Source: Archangium primigenium (GTDB lineage: Bacteria > Myxococcota > Myxococcia > Myxococcales > Myxococcaceae). From it: 64,000 nt of DNA. The notes below the pieces were generated by a model that ran no database searches, was not told where the DNA came from, and worked only from the letters and a program-made list of their open reading frames with translations. The stretch lies in contig NZ_JADWYI010000001.1 of NCBI RefSeq assembly GCF_016904885.1, positions 6,200,001 to 6,264,000 of the forward strand, written 5' to 3'. Position 1 is the stretch's first letter, and the number at the start of each line of letters is the position of its first letter. Of this stretch, positions 18,215 through 27,529 are shown piece by piece. Position numbers and translations under genes: made by a program.

Positions 18215-18852
18215 GCCTCGCGCCCGCGCTGCTCGCGCTGGGGGGGCTGCTGCTGGCCGCGCCGACCTCCCCCGACGCCGCGCGCGAGCCCCCGCCCGTC
18301 TCGCGGCTCCGGGTGACCCAGGGACGCCTGGAGCCGCTGTCCGGAGGACGCCAGCGCATCGAGGAGCCCAAGGTGCGCGCGGTGGATGCCACGGGGCGCG
18401 AGGGCCTGCGCGTGGCGGAGCTGCGGCTCACCTACCTGGGCCCCTCGGCGCGGCAGCGGGCGCTGCTCTCCGGCGAGCAGCGCCGGCAGGTGGGCCTCAA
18501 GCTGCGCGCCCGCGATGGCTGCAACGTCGTCTATGTCATGTGGCGCCTCGCGCCCGTCGCGGGCCTCGTGGTCTCGGTGAAGTCCAATCCCGGACAGTCA
18601 CGCTCGGACGACTGCGACAACCACGGCTATCTCACGGTGAAACCCGAGCACCGCGAGACCGTGCCCGAACTCCAGACGGGCGTGGCACACACCCTGCGCG
18701 CGGAGCTGCGGGGCACGCGCCTGCGCGTGTGCGTGGATGGCGTCCGTGTCTGGGAAGGGCCGCTGCCCGCCGAGGCGTTCGCCTTCGATGGGCCCGTGGG
18801 CTTGCGCTCGGACAATGGCCGCTTCGACGTGCAGCTGCGCGCCACGCCCTAG
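18211..18852 (+). CDS. Secreted lectin-like (jelly-roll) protein, polysaccharide operon
   Basis: A 213-residue exported protein whose ATG overlaps the previous stop (ATGA). A signal peptide (APALLALGGLLLAAP) is followed by a domain rich in beta strands: VVYVMWRLAPVAGLVVSVKSNPG, SRSDDCDNHGYLTVKP, HTLRAELRGTRLRVCVDGVRVWEG and GPVGLRSDNGRFDVQL. This succession is typical of concanavalin-like folds of the DUF1080/laminin-G type, which bind glycans. Two Cys pairs may form disulfides. Being last in the synthase operon, it may hold or trim the polymer at the surface; that is inference. Confidence 0.78.
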   Translation: MSLAPALLALGGLLLAAPTSPDAAREPPPVSRLRVTQGRLEPLSGGRQRIEEPKVRAVDATGREGLRVAELRLTYLGPSARQRALLSGEQRRQVGLKLRARDGCNVVYVMWRLAPVAGLVVSVKSNPGQSRSDDCDNHGYLTVKPEHRETVPELQTGVAHTLRAELRGTRLRVCVDGVRVWEGPLPAEAFAFDGPVGLRSDNGRFDVQLRATP

Positions 18853-18977
18853 TGGCAGTGGCCAGGCGAGGAGGCGCCGCGTGTGGGTGTCCTTCCTCGT
18901 GGACATCACGTCCTTCGCCGTCTAAGTCCTGCGAAGCCTTACCCCCCCAGACAATTCCAAGCCCCAGAAGGGACGCT

Positions 18978-21900
18978 ATGTCACGCCCCGGGTTCAGGTC
19001 TCATCGCCTGCTCTTGTTGCTGCTCTCCGCTGTCTTGATTCATCCCCTGACCGGCTGTTCGGATCCAGAGCCGGAACCCACGCCTCCCGGCAGCTCCACG
19101 CCGGACAGCGGCACCCCGACGGAGACGCCGGACAGCGGCTCCACGCCGGACGGCGGCTCCACGCCGGACGGCGGCTCCACGCCGGACAGTGGCACCCCGC
19201 CCGATGGTGGCTCCACACCCGATGGCGGCTCCACGCCGGACAGTGGCACCCCGCCCGAGTCCGAGCAGGTGTACGGCCTCATGGGCGAGTACTTCCGGAT
19301 GTCGGCGCCCGGCAAGCGGGACTTCGCCCAGCTCGGCACGGTCACGCTCGAGCCGAACATCGACTTCCAGGATCTGACGGCCACGTTCCAGGCGGCCAAC
19401 GGCCGCACCGTGGACACCACCGCCCGGTGGACCGGCCGGCTCACCGCGCCGGAGACCGGCGACTACACGTTCTACGCCATCGGCGACAACGGCTTCCGGA
19501 TGTACCTGGACAACACGGCCGTCATCGACCACTGGGTGGGCGATTGGGACGTGGAGCAGACGAGCCAGGTGGTGCGCCTCGTCGCGGGCGAGCCCCATGA
19601 GTTCCGCATGGAGCTGTTCCAGGACAGCGGCGGCGCGAACATGTTCCTGCGCTGGTCGAGCGCCACCCGCGCCAAGCAGATCGTCCCGACCACGGCCTTC
19701 ACCCCGCCCGTGGGCTTCGAGGTCTACCCGGTCAACTTCACCGTCGGACCGGACGGCCGCCAGCTGGCGCTCGACTTCAAGTCCAAGGTCACCGCGCTCG
19801 GCACGCCCCTGCCCCACCTGACGGTGGAGGCCGACAGCACCGACATGCCGCTGACCTCGGCCCGCATCTCCCCCACCGACGACACCGTCGTGGAAGTCAC
19901 CCTCACCGAGCCCATCCAGCTCAACCAGCGCGTGCGCGTCACCTATGCCGGCACCGGTGGCCTGGCCGTGGGCGGTGAGGCCGTGCCGAAGATCGTGCGC
20001 CAGGCGCGCAACACGTCCACCCAGCGGCTGCGCACGCCGTGGGCCGACCAGCTGGATCCGAGCAACCCGCTGCCCGAGTACCCGCGGCCCCAGCAGGTCC
20101 GCGAGAAGTGGCGCAACCTCAACGGCGTGTGGCAGTTCGCCGGCGCGGCGAGCGCGAGCGTGGCGCCGCCGTTCAACCAGACGCTGGCCGAGCGCATCGT
20201 GGTGCCCTTCCCCGTGGAGTCCCAGCTGTCCGGGCTGGAGCGCCACGAGGACCACATGTTCTACCGTCGGCTCTTCACCGTGCCCGCGGACTGGAGCGTC
20301 GGCTCCGGTCAGCGGCTGCTCTTGCACTTCGGCGCGGTGGACTACCACGCGCGCGTGTGGGTCAACGGCAAGAAGGTCGCCGAGCACACCGGCGGCTACA
20401 CCGCCTTCACCGCCGACGCCACCAGCGCCCTGAACGCCTCGGGGGAGCAGGAGCTCGTCGTCGCGGTCACCGACATCACCGGGCCCAACCTGCCCACGGG
20501 CAAGCAGACGCGCCGGCCGGGCGGCATCTTCTACACGCCGGCCTCGGGCATCTGGCAGACCGTGTGGATGGAGCCCGTGCCCACCACGGCCATCGACGGC
20601 CTCGTGCTCACGCCGAACCTCACGACGAGCACGCTCGCCCTCAAGGTCACCTCCACCTCGAGCAGCGCGACCGTCACCGCCGTGGCCCGCATCGGCACCA
20701 CGGAAGTCGGCCGGATCTCCGGCGAGGCCAAGGACACCCTGTCGCTCCCCGTGCCCTCGCCGCGCCTGTGGTCGCCGGAGGATCCCTTCCTCTATGACCT
20801 CGAGGTCACCCTCACCGACGGCACCAGCACCGACCGCGTCACCTCCTACTTCGGCATGCGCTCGGTCTCCATCCAGAAGGTGGGCGGCTTCCCCAAGCTG
20901 ATGCTCAACGGCAAGCCCGTCTTCTCGCTCGCGCTGCTGGACCAGGGCTACTGGCCCGACGGCATCTACACCGCGCCCACCGACGCGGCGCTGCGCTGGG
21001 ACCTGCAGGTGCAGAAGGACTTCGGCTACAACGCCGTGCGCAAGCACATCAAGGTGGAGCCGCTGCGCTGGTACCACCACGCGGACAAGATTGGCCTGCT
21101 GGTGTGGCAGGACTTCGTCTCCGGCTTCTTCAACCGCCAGGACGCCGCGGCCCGGGATGCGTACAAGGAGGCGTTCATCCCCGAGAGCCTCGCGATGATG
21201 ACGCAGTTGCACAACGCGCCGTCCATCGTGGGCTGGGTGGTGTTCAACGAGGGCTGGGGCGAGTGGGACCAGACCGAGACGGGTGCGCTCGCCGAGCAGG
21301 TCAAGGCGAAGGATCCCTCGCGGTGGGTCAACGCGCACAGTGGCGTGAATTGCTGCGACTCGCTGGGCGACTCCGGCAAGGGTGACGTCATCGACCACCA
21401 CGACTACGGCAACAACGCCGCGCCCTACCCGGACGCCACGCGCGTGGCCATGGACGGCGAGCACGGCGGCTTCACCCTGCGCATGCCGGGCCACCAGTGG
21501 CCAGGCGCCCCCACGGTCATCTACAGCGGCGTGGCCGACAAGGCGGCGCTGACGACGAAGTACGTGGACAACACGCGGACCTACTACCTGGCCGCCGCCA
21601 AGGCGGAGATGTCCGGCTCGGTCTACACGCAGGTCACCGACGTGGAGAACGAGCTCAACGGCCTCTACACCTACGACCGGCGCGTGATGAAGGTGGAGCT
21701 GGAGCCCGTGCGCGCCATCAACCGCGAGGTGATCGCCGCCGGAGCCAAGGCGGGCGAGAACGTGACGTTCCCCGGCGTGGGCACGTGGACGCTCGACGAG
21801 GACGGGGGCTCGGTGGCCAACGACTCCGAGGGCAACAGCCCCATGCGCTTCAACCGCAATCCCGCCTGGGTGCAAGGCGTGCGCGGCAGCGCGGTCAAGT

Positions 21901-22382
21901 TCAGCGGCAACGGCGACTTCGCGGAGACCGACTACCCGGTGCTCGACACCCAGAAGGACTACACGATCTCCGCGTGGGTGACGCTGGACAAGCTGCCGGG
22001 CAACTACGCCTCGGCAGCCAGCCAGGACGGCCGCCGCACGGAGAACCCGTTCTACCTCCAGTACGGTCAGGGCGCGTTCGCCTTCAGCACGCCCGGCGGC
22101 AACCGCGCCCGGCACCCGATGACGCCCGTGCTCGGCCGCTGGTACCACCTGGTCGGCGCGCGCGCTGGCAACGAGATCCGTCTGTACGTCGACGGGGCCC
22201 GGGTGGCCGCCACGACCGCGGGTGAGGCCCTGGTGAGCACCGGTCCGCTGGCGATCGGCCGCGCCAAGTACAACGGCACCAACGTCGACTTCTGGGCGGG
22301 GTCGGTCGACGAGGTGCGCGTCTTCAGCCGCGCGCTCAGCGACAGCGAGGTGAACGCCCTGTACACCTCGGTGCCCAAGTAG
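18978..22382 (+). CDS. GH2-family glycosidase lipoprotein with PA14 and LamG domains
   Basis: A 1134-residue lipoprotein. The ATG at 18978 has AGAAGGGACG upstream and opens a lipoprotein signal (lipobox LTGC). A Ser/Thr/Pro/Asp/Gly linker with repeats of STPDGG covers residues ~30-95. A PA14 domain follows (~100-235, GEYFRM... YTFYAIGDNGFRMYLDN), then the GH2 sugar-binding domain (~375-560), the Ig-like domain and the TIM barrel (~630-880) with acid/base candidate Glu758 (FNEGWGEW) and nucleophile candidate Glu828 (MDGEHGG). A LamG/concanavalin domain closes the protein (~930-1134). GH2 enzymes cleave beta-galactosides, mannosides or glucuronides; the substrate is not readable. A surface enzyme feeding on glycans is likely. 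Confidence 0.9.
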   Translation: MSRPGFRSHRLLLLLLSAVLIHPLTGCSDPEPEPTPPGSSTPDSGTPTETPDSGSTPDGGSTPDGGSTPDSGTPPDGGSTPDGGSTPDSGTPPESEQVYGLMGEYFRMSAPGKRDFAQLGTVTLEPNIDFQDLTATFQAANGRTVDTTARWTGRLTAPETGDYTFYAIGDNGFRMYLDNTAVIDHWVGDWDVEQTSQVVRLVAGEPHEFRMELFQDSGGANMFLRWSSATRAKQIVPTTAFTPPVGFEVYPVNFTVGPDGRQLALDFKSKVTALGTPLPHLTVEADSTDMPLTSARISPTDDTVVEVTLTEPIQLNQRVRVTYAGTGGLAVGGEAVPKIVRQARNTSTQRLRTPWADQLDPSNPLPEYPRPQQVREKWRNLNGVWQFAGAASASVAPPFNQTLAERIVVPFPVESQLSGLERHEDHMFYRRLFTVPADWSVGSGQRLLLHFGAVDYHARVWVNGKKVAEHTGGYTAFTADATSALNASGEQELVVAVTDITGPNLPTGKQTRRPGGIFYTPASGIWQTVWMEPVPTTAIDGLVLTPNLTTSTLALKVTSTSSSATVTAVARIGTTEVGRISGEAKDTLSLPVPSPRLWSPEDPFLYDLEVTLTDGTSTDRVTSYFGMRSVSIQKVGGFPKLMLNGKPVFSLALLDQGYWPDGIYTAPTDAALRWDLQVQKDFGYNAVRKHIKVEPLRWYHHADKIGLLVWQDFVSGFFNRQDAAARDAYKEAFIPESLAMMTQLHNAPSIVGWVVFNEGWGEWDQTETGALAEQVKAKDPSRWVNAHSGVNCCDSLGDSGKGDVIDHHDYGNNAAPYPDATRVAMDGEHGGFTLRMPGHQWPGAPTVIYSGVADKAALTTKYVDNTRTYYLAAAKAEMSGSVYTQVTDVENELNGLYTYDRRVMKVELEPVRAINREVIAAGAKAGENVTFPGVGTWTLDEDGGSVANDSEGNSPMRFNRNPAWVQGVRGSAVKFSGNGDFAETDYPVLDTQKDYTISAWVTLDKLPGNYASAASQDGRRTENPFYLQYGQGAFAFSTPGGNRARHPMTPVLGRWYHLVGARAGNEIRLYVDGARVAATTAGEALVSTGPLAIGRAKYNGTNVDFWAGSVDEVRVFSRALSDSEVNALYTSVPK

Positions 22383-22389
22383 GCCCCGG

Positions 22390-22424
22390 GAGGGGCGGCG
22401 GGAGTCGCACGCCCGCCGCCCCTC
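22390..22424. terminator. Hairpin between convergent genes
   Basis: A 13-bp perfect stem (GAGGGGCGGCGGG with its complement, loop of 9) sits between the GH2 gene stop and the end of the convergent lipoprotein gene. It lacks a T-run on either strand but is placed to stop transcription both ways. Confidence 0.6.
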
Positions 22425-22430
22425 CTCGGC

Positions 22431-24083
22431 TCAGTACACGAGGGCGATGTCCCGCAGGTCCGGTCCCGCAGCGCCGCCGATGGCCGCCTGCTCCGCGGTG
22501 GTGGCGGTGCGCGGGAAGAAGGTGGCGGCGCCCGTGAGCAGGTTGACCTGATAGAGGGCGAAGGGCCCGCTGTCCGTCGTGCGACCCGCCACCAGCGGCA
22601 GGCCATTGTCCCCGCCGGCGATGTCGAACCCCGCCGCGCCCTTCCACGTCACGCCCAGCGCGCCCACGTTCACCAGCGCGCCGTTGTTGGGCGGCTCCTG
22701 CCGGGTGAGCCCGTTGCCGTTGCGCTCCAGGTCGAACAGCACCGTCGCCGAGGTGCCCGCGAAGCTGTTCGTGTAGGCCGCGCCGAAGACGAGCGCCTCA
22801 CCGGACTCCCGGTTGATGGTGCCATCGGTCGTCGTCGCGCCGGTGTCCACGTTGATGCGCAGGTTCTGCCCGGTGTCGCTCACCACGCGCAGCCGGTCGG
22901 CCACGGGGTTGAAGTCGATGACGAAGTGCGTCCCCGCCAGGCCCGCGAAGGGCGCGGTGGTGTCGGCGGCGTCCGCGCTCAGGGTGGCCTTCTGCGTGGC
23001 CACGCCCGTCCGCGCATCCAGGGTGTAGAGCTTGCCCGCGGACGAGAGGGCGTGGAGCTGTCCGTTCGACGGCCGCACGTCGATGCCCAGCAGCGTCTCC
23101 CCCGCCGGCACGCCCGTGACGTTCACCGTCGCCAGCAGCGTGTTCGGCGCGGAGACCGCCGCCCGCACCAGCCGGTTGTCGGTGGTCAGCCCGATGAGCG
23201 CGGCTCCGCTCGCCTGCCGCAGGGCCAGGGCCTTGAGGGGCTCGTCCTCGCCGATGGCGGAGAGCTCGGAGGCCGCCGCCGGGGCCTTGTCCAGGGCGAT
23301 GCGGTAGAGCCGCTGCGTGCCACCGACCGTCAGCGCCGCGTAGCCGGTGTTGGTGCGCGCGTCGATGTCATAGCCGCCCACCGCCGAGGCATCCACGCCC
23401 AGCGCGACGGGGGTGGAGAGCGTGCCGTTGTTCGGCGGATCCTGGAGGTAGACGCTGTCGGTGACCACATCCAGCACGAAGAGCCGGGTGCTGACCGTCT
23501 CCGGGAAGGAGTTGGTGTAGGCCGCCGCGGAGACCCGCGTCCCACTGCCCCCGCCGTTGATGTCGCCGTCGGTGATGGTGCTCCCGGTGTCGACGTTGAT
23601 GCGCAGGCTCTGCCCGGTGTCGCTCACCACGCGCAGCCGGTCGGCCACCGGGTTGAAGTCCACGGCGAAGGCCGTTCCGCTCAAGGCGGTGAACGGCTTG
23701 TCATCCCCGCTCATGGCGGCCAGCGTGGACTTCACGGTGGCCACTCCGGTCTCCGGCGCCAGGACGACGATCTTCCCCCCGCTCGTGAGGCCGTAGAGCC
23801 GCGCGTCCGCGGGGCGGTAGTCCATGCCCAGCAGCGACTCGCCCTCGGGCAGCCCCGTCACCGCGATGCTCCCCACGAGCGTGGCGGGCGTCGCGCGGTT
23901 GAAGGACACGAGCTTGCCGGACGCCGTCAGGGCCACGACGTCCCCCACCTCCACCGGCTGGGTCGCGGGCGGCTCGGTCGGAGGCGGCTGGGGCGCGGGG
24001 GTGTCCGTCTCGGGGCCACACGCCGTGAGGCACAGGGCGGTGAGCGCGGCGATGAGCGGGCGAGGATGTCTATTCAAGGACAT
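22431..24083 (-). CDS. Lipoprotein with two DUF4394-like repeats
   Basis: A 550-residue lipoprotein; the ATG at 24083 opens a signal with lipobox LTAC. After a Pro/Thr linker come two copies (~250 residues each) of a unit that matches the DUF4394 pattern: GDVVALTASGKLVSFNRATP, LLGMDYRPADARLYGL, FAVDFNPVADRLRVVSDTGQ, LRINVDTG and AYTNSF, repeated as LLGIDVRPSNGQLHAL, FVIDFNPVADRLRVVSDTGQ, LRINVDTG and AYTNSF. Such units are beta-propeller-like. No catalytic residues are known for the family, so no reaction is proposed. It probably sits at the outer membrane facing outward or in the periplasm. Confidence 0.87.
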   Translation of the reverse strand: MSLNRHPRPLIAALTALCLTACGPETDTPAPQPPPTEPPATQPVEVGDVVALTASGKLVSFNRATPATLVGSIAVTGLPEGESLLGMDYRPADARLYGLTSGGKIVVLAPETGVATVKSTLAAMSGDDKPFTALSGTAFAVDFNPVADRLRVVSDTGQSLRINVDTGSTITDGDINGGGSGTRVSAAAYTNSFPETVSTRLFVLDVVTDSVYLQDPPNNGTLSTPVALGVDASAVGGYDIDARTNTGYAALTVGGTQRLYRIALDKAPAAASELSAIGEDEPLKALALRQASGAALIGLTTDNRLVRAAVSAPNTLLATVNVTGVPAGETLLGIDVRPSNGQLHALSSAGKLYTLDARTGVATQKATLSADAADTTAPFAGLAGTHFVIDFNPVADRLRVVSDTGQNLRINVDTGATTTDGTINRESGEALVFGAAYTNSFAGTSATVLFDLERNGNGLTRQEPPNNGALVNVGALGVTWKGAAGFDIAGGDNGLPLVAGRTTDSGPFALYQVNLLTGAATFFPRTATTAEQAAIGGAAGPDLRDIALVY

Positions 24084-24182
24084 GGAGCTCCACGAGGTTG
24101 GCGTTCGGGAGCCCCTACGCGGACAGGCGCTGGCCGGATTCATACGCGGCCCAATGAATCGGAACCTGTCCGTCACTGGACG

Positions 24183-24542
24183 TCAGGAGCCTTCAGGCGC
24201 CTTCGCGGGGCTCGGGGCGATGGGGGCGAGTTCCTCGTGGCAGTACACGTCGTCCAGGGTCCTGTAGCTGCAGAAGAAGCGGTGGCCCCGGCACTCCGCG
24301 ACGAAGGTGGCCACCGTCATGAGGCCCTTTCCCCACGTGTCCTGGTCGATGACGACCTCCGGTGGCGGACAGCCGACCATCCCCGAGGCGTAGTACTGCA
24401 GGAAGCTCACGCGCGGCGCGGCGGGCGCCGACTCCTGCGCCGCGGGTGAGGCCGTCGGCATCACGGGCATGGAAAGACAGCCAGTCCAGGCGAGCAGCAC
24501 ACTCACCGCGAACAGGCGGAGGCAACGGGATGGGTGGGTCAT
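24183..24542 (-). CDS. Small hypothetical lipoprotein
   Basis: A 119-residue lipoprotein (lipobox TGC after LRLFAVSVLLAW). After an Ala/Pro-rich linker comes a compact ~65-residue domain, VSFLQYYASGMVGCPPPEVVI to YCHEELAPIAPS, with four Cys (GCPPPE, AECRG, FFCSYR, VYCHE) that could form two disulfides. The pattern CPPPEI...W...CRGHRFxCSY recurs in small secreted proteins of myxobacteria from general memory, with no known role. Gene length and codon use support a real gene. Confidence 0.72.
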   Translation of the reverse strand: MTHPSRCLRLFAVSVLLAWTGCLSMPVMPTASPAAQESAPAAPRVSFLQYYASGMVGCPPPEVVIDQDTWGKGLMTVATFVAECRGHRFFCSYRTLDDVYCHEELAPIAPSPAKAPEGS

Positions 24543-24582
24543 CCGCTCGTCCTAGACCAACCGCCCCACCCGCGCCTTGATT

Positions 24583-24606
24583 CATTGGCATCTGAAAGAT
24601 CCAATG
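24583..24606. promoter_or_regulatory. Inverted repeat in a divergent intergenic region
   Basis: CATTGG and CCAATG flank 12 bases in the 170-bp gap between the small lipoprotein gene and the GH92 gene. The gap is the most A/T-rich stretch nearby and also carries GGAATT/AATTCC pairs around 24655-24684. It may be an operator, but no consensus promoter can be named. Confidence 0.3.
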
Positions 24607-24712
24607 CCCTCGGGTTGACGCGGAGCGCCACCGGAATCCCGGAGGACACTCCTGGAATTCATGTTAAGCCGGAATTTCAATTCCTGGCGGTGACATGAAA
24701 GGTGGTGACTGG

Positions 24713-27430
24713 ATGCAACGGAACAATCCCAGACGGGTCGTCTCCCGGTGTTCTCATGGCCTGACGCTGGTGGGTGCGCTGTGCCTCTCGCCGCTCTGGG
24801 CACAGGACGCGGCCGCGCTGCCCTCGGACTACGTGAACACGCTGCGCGGGAGTCACTCCGGCGGCGGGTACTCGCGCGGCAACACGTTCCCGGCGACGGC
24901 GGTGCCCTTCGGCTTCAACTTCTGGACGCCGATGACGGACGCGAACTCCACGAGCTGGATCTACGACTACAGCCGCACGTCCATCCAGGCCTTCACCCTC
25001 AGCCACATGCCGAGCCCCTGGATGGGTGATCGGCAGACGTTCCAGGTGATGCCCCAGACGGGCTCGGTGGTGGTGGACCGGGCGAGCCGGGCCGCGGCCT
25101 TCAGCCACGCCAACGAGACGGCGCGGGCGCATGCCTACGGCGTCAAGTTCAACAATGGCATCCAGACGGAGATCGCGCCCACCGACCACGCGGCCTCCTG
25201 GCGCTTCACCTTCCCCGGCACCACGTCCTACCTGCTGTTCGACTCGGTGAACGGGCTCAACGGCTCGGTGTCCATCGACCGGGCCAACAACGTCATTTCC
25301 GGCTACGTGGACCACGCGACGGGCTGGGGCCCCGCGCCCCGGATGTATGTCTACGCGAAGTTCAGCAAGCCCTTCGCGGATGCGCTCAACGTGAGCGGCC
25401 AGCGCGCGGTGACGTCCTGGGTGCGCTTCAACACCACCGCGGGCGAGCAGGTGACCATGTCCATGGCCACCTCGTTCATCAGCGTGGCCCAGGCCCAGTC
25501 CAACCTCGCGCAGGAGATTGGCACCAAGTCCTTCGACACCGTCAAGGCCGAGGCCCAGACGGCCTGGAACGCGCTGCTCGGGAAGATCGAGGTCGAGGGC
25601 GCCACCGAGGCCCAGAAGACGATCCTCTACTCCAACATGTACCGCACGTTCCTCTACCCCAACTCCGCCTGGGAGAACGTGAACGGCACCCCGAGCTACG
25701 CGTCGCCCTACGCGAGCGGCCACCCGGTGAAGCCCGGCAAGGTGTACGTCAACAACGGCTTCTGGGACACGTACCGCACCACCTGGCCCCTGTACGCCCT
25801 GCTCATGCCCACGCTCACCGGCGAGATGCTCCAGGGCTTCGTCAACGGCTACAAGGACGGTGGCTGGGTGACGCGCTGGTCCGCGCCCGGCTACGCCAAC
25901 ATCATGGTGGGCACCAACTCGGACGTGATCTTCGCGGACGCGTGGCTCAAGGGCGTGCGCGGCTTCGATGCCGCGGCGGCCTATGACTCCATGCTGCGCA
26001 ACGCCACCACCTACAGCTCCGAGGGCGCCAAGGGCCGCAAGGGCATGGAGCGCTCCGTGTTCCTCGGCTACACGCCGCAGGACGTCGTCGGCGAGTCCAC
26101 CTCGTGGTCCCTGGAGGGCTACCTCAACGACTTCGGCATCGCCCAGATGGCCCAGGCCCTCGGCAAGACCGAGGAGGCCCAGTACTTCTTCAACCGCTCG
26201 CTCAACTACGTGAACCTGTTCTCCCCCTCGGTGGGCTTCTTCCGGGGCAAGAACAGCAACGGCACGTGGCGCACGTCGGACGCGGACTTCAAACCCCACC
26301 GCTGGGGCTGCGAGTACACCGAGGGCAACGCCTGGCACTACAGCACGCTCGTGCCCCAGGACGGGCAGGGGCTCGCCAACCTCTACTCGGGCCGCGCGGG
26401 GCTGGCCAACAAGCTGGACGCCATGTTCTCCGCGTCCCGGGACTACGACGTGGGCTGCTACGGCGGCGTCATCCACGAGATGCTCGAGGCCTATGACGTG
26501 AACATGGGCCAGTACGGCCACTCCAACCAGCCCGTGCACCACAGCCTCTACATGTACAACTACGCGGGCACGCCGTGGCGCACCCAGCAGCGCGTGCGCG
26601 ACGTGCTCAACACCCAGTACGACGCGGGCCTGGGCACGGGCGATGGCTACCGGGGCGACGAGGACAACGGCGAGCTGTCCGCCTGGTATCTCTTCAGCGC
26701 CATGGGCTTCTACCCGGTGAGCATGGGCCGGCCCGAGTACGCCGTGGGCGCGCCCTTCTTCCCGAAGATGACGGTGCACCTGGAGAACGGCAAGGACATC
26801 GTCATCACCGCGCCCAACGTCAGCGACACCAACCGCTACGTCCAGAGCGCCACCGTCAACGGCATGGTCTCCACGCGCAACTTCCTGCCCCACACGTCCC
26901 TGGCCAACGGCGCCACGCTGAGCTTCACCATGGGCGCGTCCGCGTCCACGTGGGGCTCGGGCGCCACGGACGTGCCCGTCTCCCAGACCTCGGGCAGCGC
27001 CGTCGCCCAGCCGCTCGTCGACGTCGCCTCCACGGGGACCGTGTCCGCCAGCGGGGAGAACTCGGCCAGTGGCGAGGGCATCGTCGAGGCGTTCGACAAC
27101 AACTCGCGCACCAAGTGGCTCGCCTTCCAGAACACGCCGTGGATCGCCATCCACCTGCCCGCGGCCAAGACGGTGAAGCTGTACACCCTGACGTCCGGCA
27201 ATGACTTCCCCGGCCGCGACCCGAAGAGCTGGACGCTCCAGGGCTCCAACAACGGCACCACCTGGACCACCCTGGACACGCGCACCGGACAGGACTTCCC
27301 GTGGCGCTACCAGACCCGCGCGTTCGCGATCACCAACACCCTGTCCTACTCGCAGTACCGCCTCCAGGTCACCGAGAACCACGGCGACGTGAACACGCAA
27401 CTGGCGGAGTGGGAGCTGCTCGGCCGGTAG
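24713..27430 (+). CDS. GH92 alpha-mannosidase with F5/8 type C (discoidin) domain
   Basis: A 905-residue secreted exo-alpha-mannosidase of family GH92, which trims alpha-1,2 (or 1,3/1,4) mannose from glycans with calcium. The ATG at 24713 has AAAGGTGG upstream and fits the signal peptide (LTLVGALCLSPLWA); another ATG lies 18 bp earlier. Family blocks: DYVNTLRGSHSGGGYSRGNTFPATAVPFG near the N-terminus, SIQAFTLSHMPSPW, KVYVNNGFWDTYRTTWPLYALL, NEP-like GYRGDEDNGELSAWYLFSAMGFYPV. Residues ~765-905 form a discoidin-like sugar-binding domain (NNSRTKWLAF, WTLQGSNNGTTWTTLD, QYRLQVTENHGD). With the GH2 enzyme and the sugar-binding protein nearby, it suggests use of fungal or host mannans. Confidence 0.93.
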   Translation: MQRNNPRRVVSRCSHGLTLVGALCLSPLWAQDAAALPSDYVNTLRGSHSGGGYSRGNTFPATAVPFGFNFWTPMTDANSTSWIYDYSRTSIQAFTLSHMPSPWMGDRQTFQVMPQTGSVVVDRASRAAAFSHANETARAHAYGVKFNNGIQTEIAPTDHAASWRFTFPGTTSYLLFDSVNGLNGSVSIDRANNVISGYVDHATGWGPAPRMYVYAKFSKPFADALNVSGQRAVTSWVRFNTTAGEQVTMSMATSFISVAQAQSNLAQEIGTKSFDTVKAEAQTAWNALLGKIEVEGATEAQKTILYSNMYRTFLYPNSAWENVNGTPSYASPYASGHPVKPGKVYVNNGFWDTYRTTWPLYALLMPTLTGEMLQGFVNGYKDGGWVTRWSAPGYANIMVGTNSDVIFADAWLKGVRGFDAAAAYDSMLRNATTYSSEGAKGRKGMERSVFLGYTPQDVVGESTSWSLEGYLNDFGIAQMAQALGKTEEAQYFFNRSLNYVNLFSPSVGFFRGKNSNGTWRTSDADFKPHRWGCEYTEGNAWHYSTLVPQDGQGLANLYSGRAGLANKLDAMFSASRDYDVGCYGGVIHEMLEAYDVNMGQYGHSNQPVHHSLYMYNYAGTPWRTQQRVRDVLNTQYDAGLGTGDGYRGDEDNGELSAWYLFSAMGFYPVSMGRPEYAVGAPFFPKMTVHLENGKDIVITAPNVSDTNRYVQSATVNGMVSTRNFLPHTSLANGATLSFTMGASASTWGSGATDVPVSQTSGSAVAQPLVDVASTGTVSASGENSASGEGIVEAFDNNSRTKWLAFQNTPWIAIHLPAAKTVKLYTLTSGNDFPGRDPKSWTLQGSNNGTTWTTLDTRTGQDFPWRYQTRAFAITNTLSYSQYRLQVTENHGDVNTQLAEWELLGR

Positions 27431-27443
27431 TGGGCGGTCCCGG

Positions 27444-27481
27444 GGCTCCGGTGCCGCGTCGTGTCAGACGGCGCCGGAGCC
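27444..27481 (+). terminator. Terminator-like hairpin after GH92
   Basis: A 13-bp stem starting GGCTCCGG with one G-T pair, loop of 12, placed 14 bp after the GH92 stop and before the next gene's start. A short A/T stretch (GAAAACTTG) follows. Confidence 0.6.
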
Positions 27482-27529
27482 ACCCGAAAACTTGTCACTG
27501 CTCCAGCGCCGCCTCCAGGATGCCGGGCC

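Noticed and set aside
18853-18977. Sigma-54 promoter TGGCAGTGGCCAGGCG before the GH2 gene
   Set aside because: GG-N10-GC spacing occurs, but the -12 half (AGGC) is poor and no dyad sits upstream; chance is likely in GC-rich DNA.
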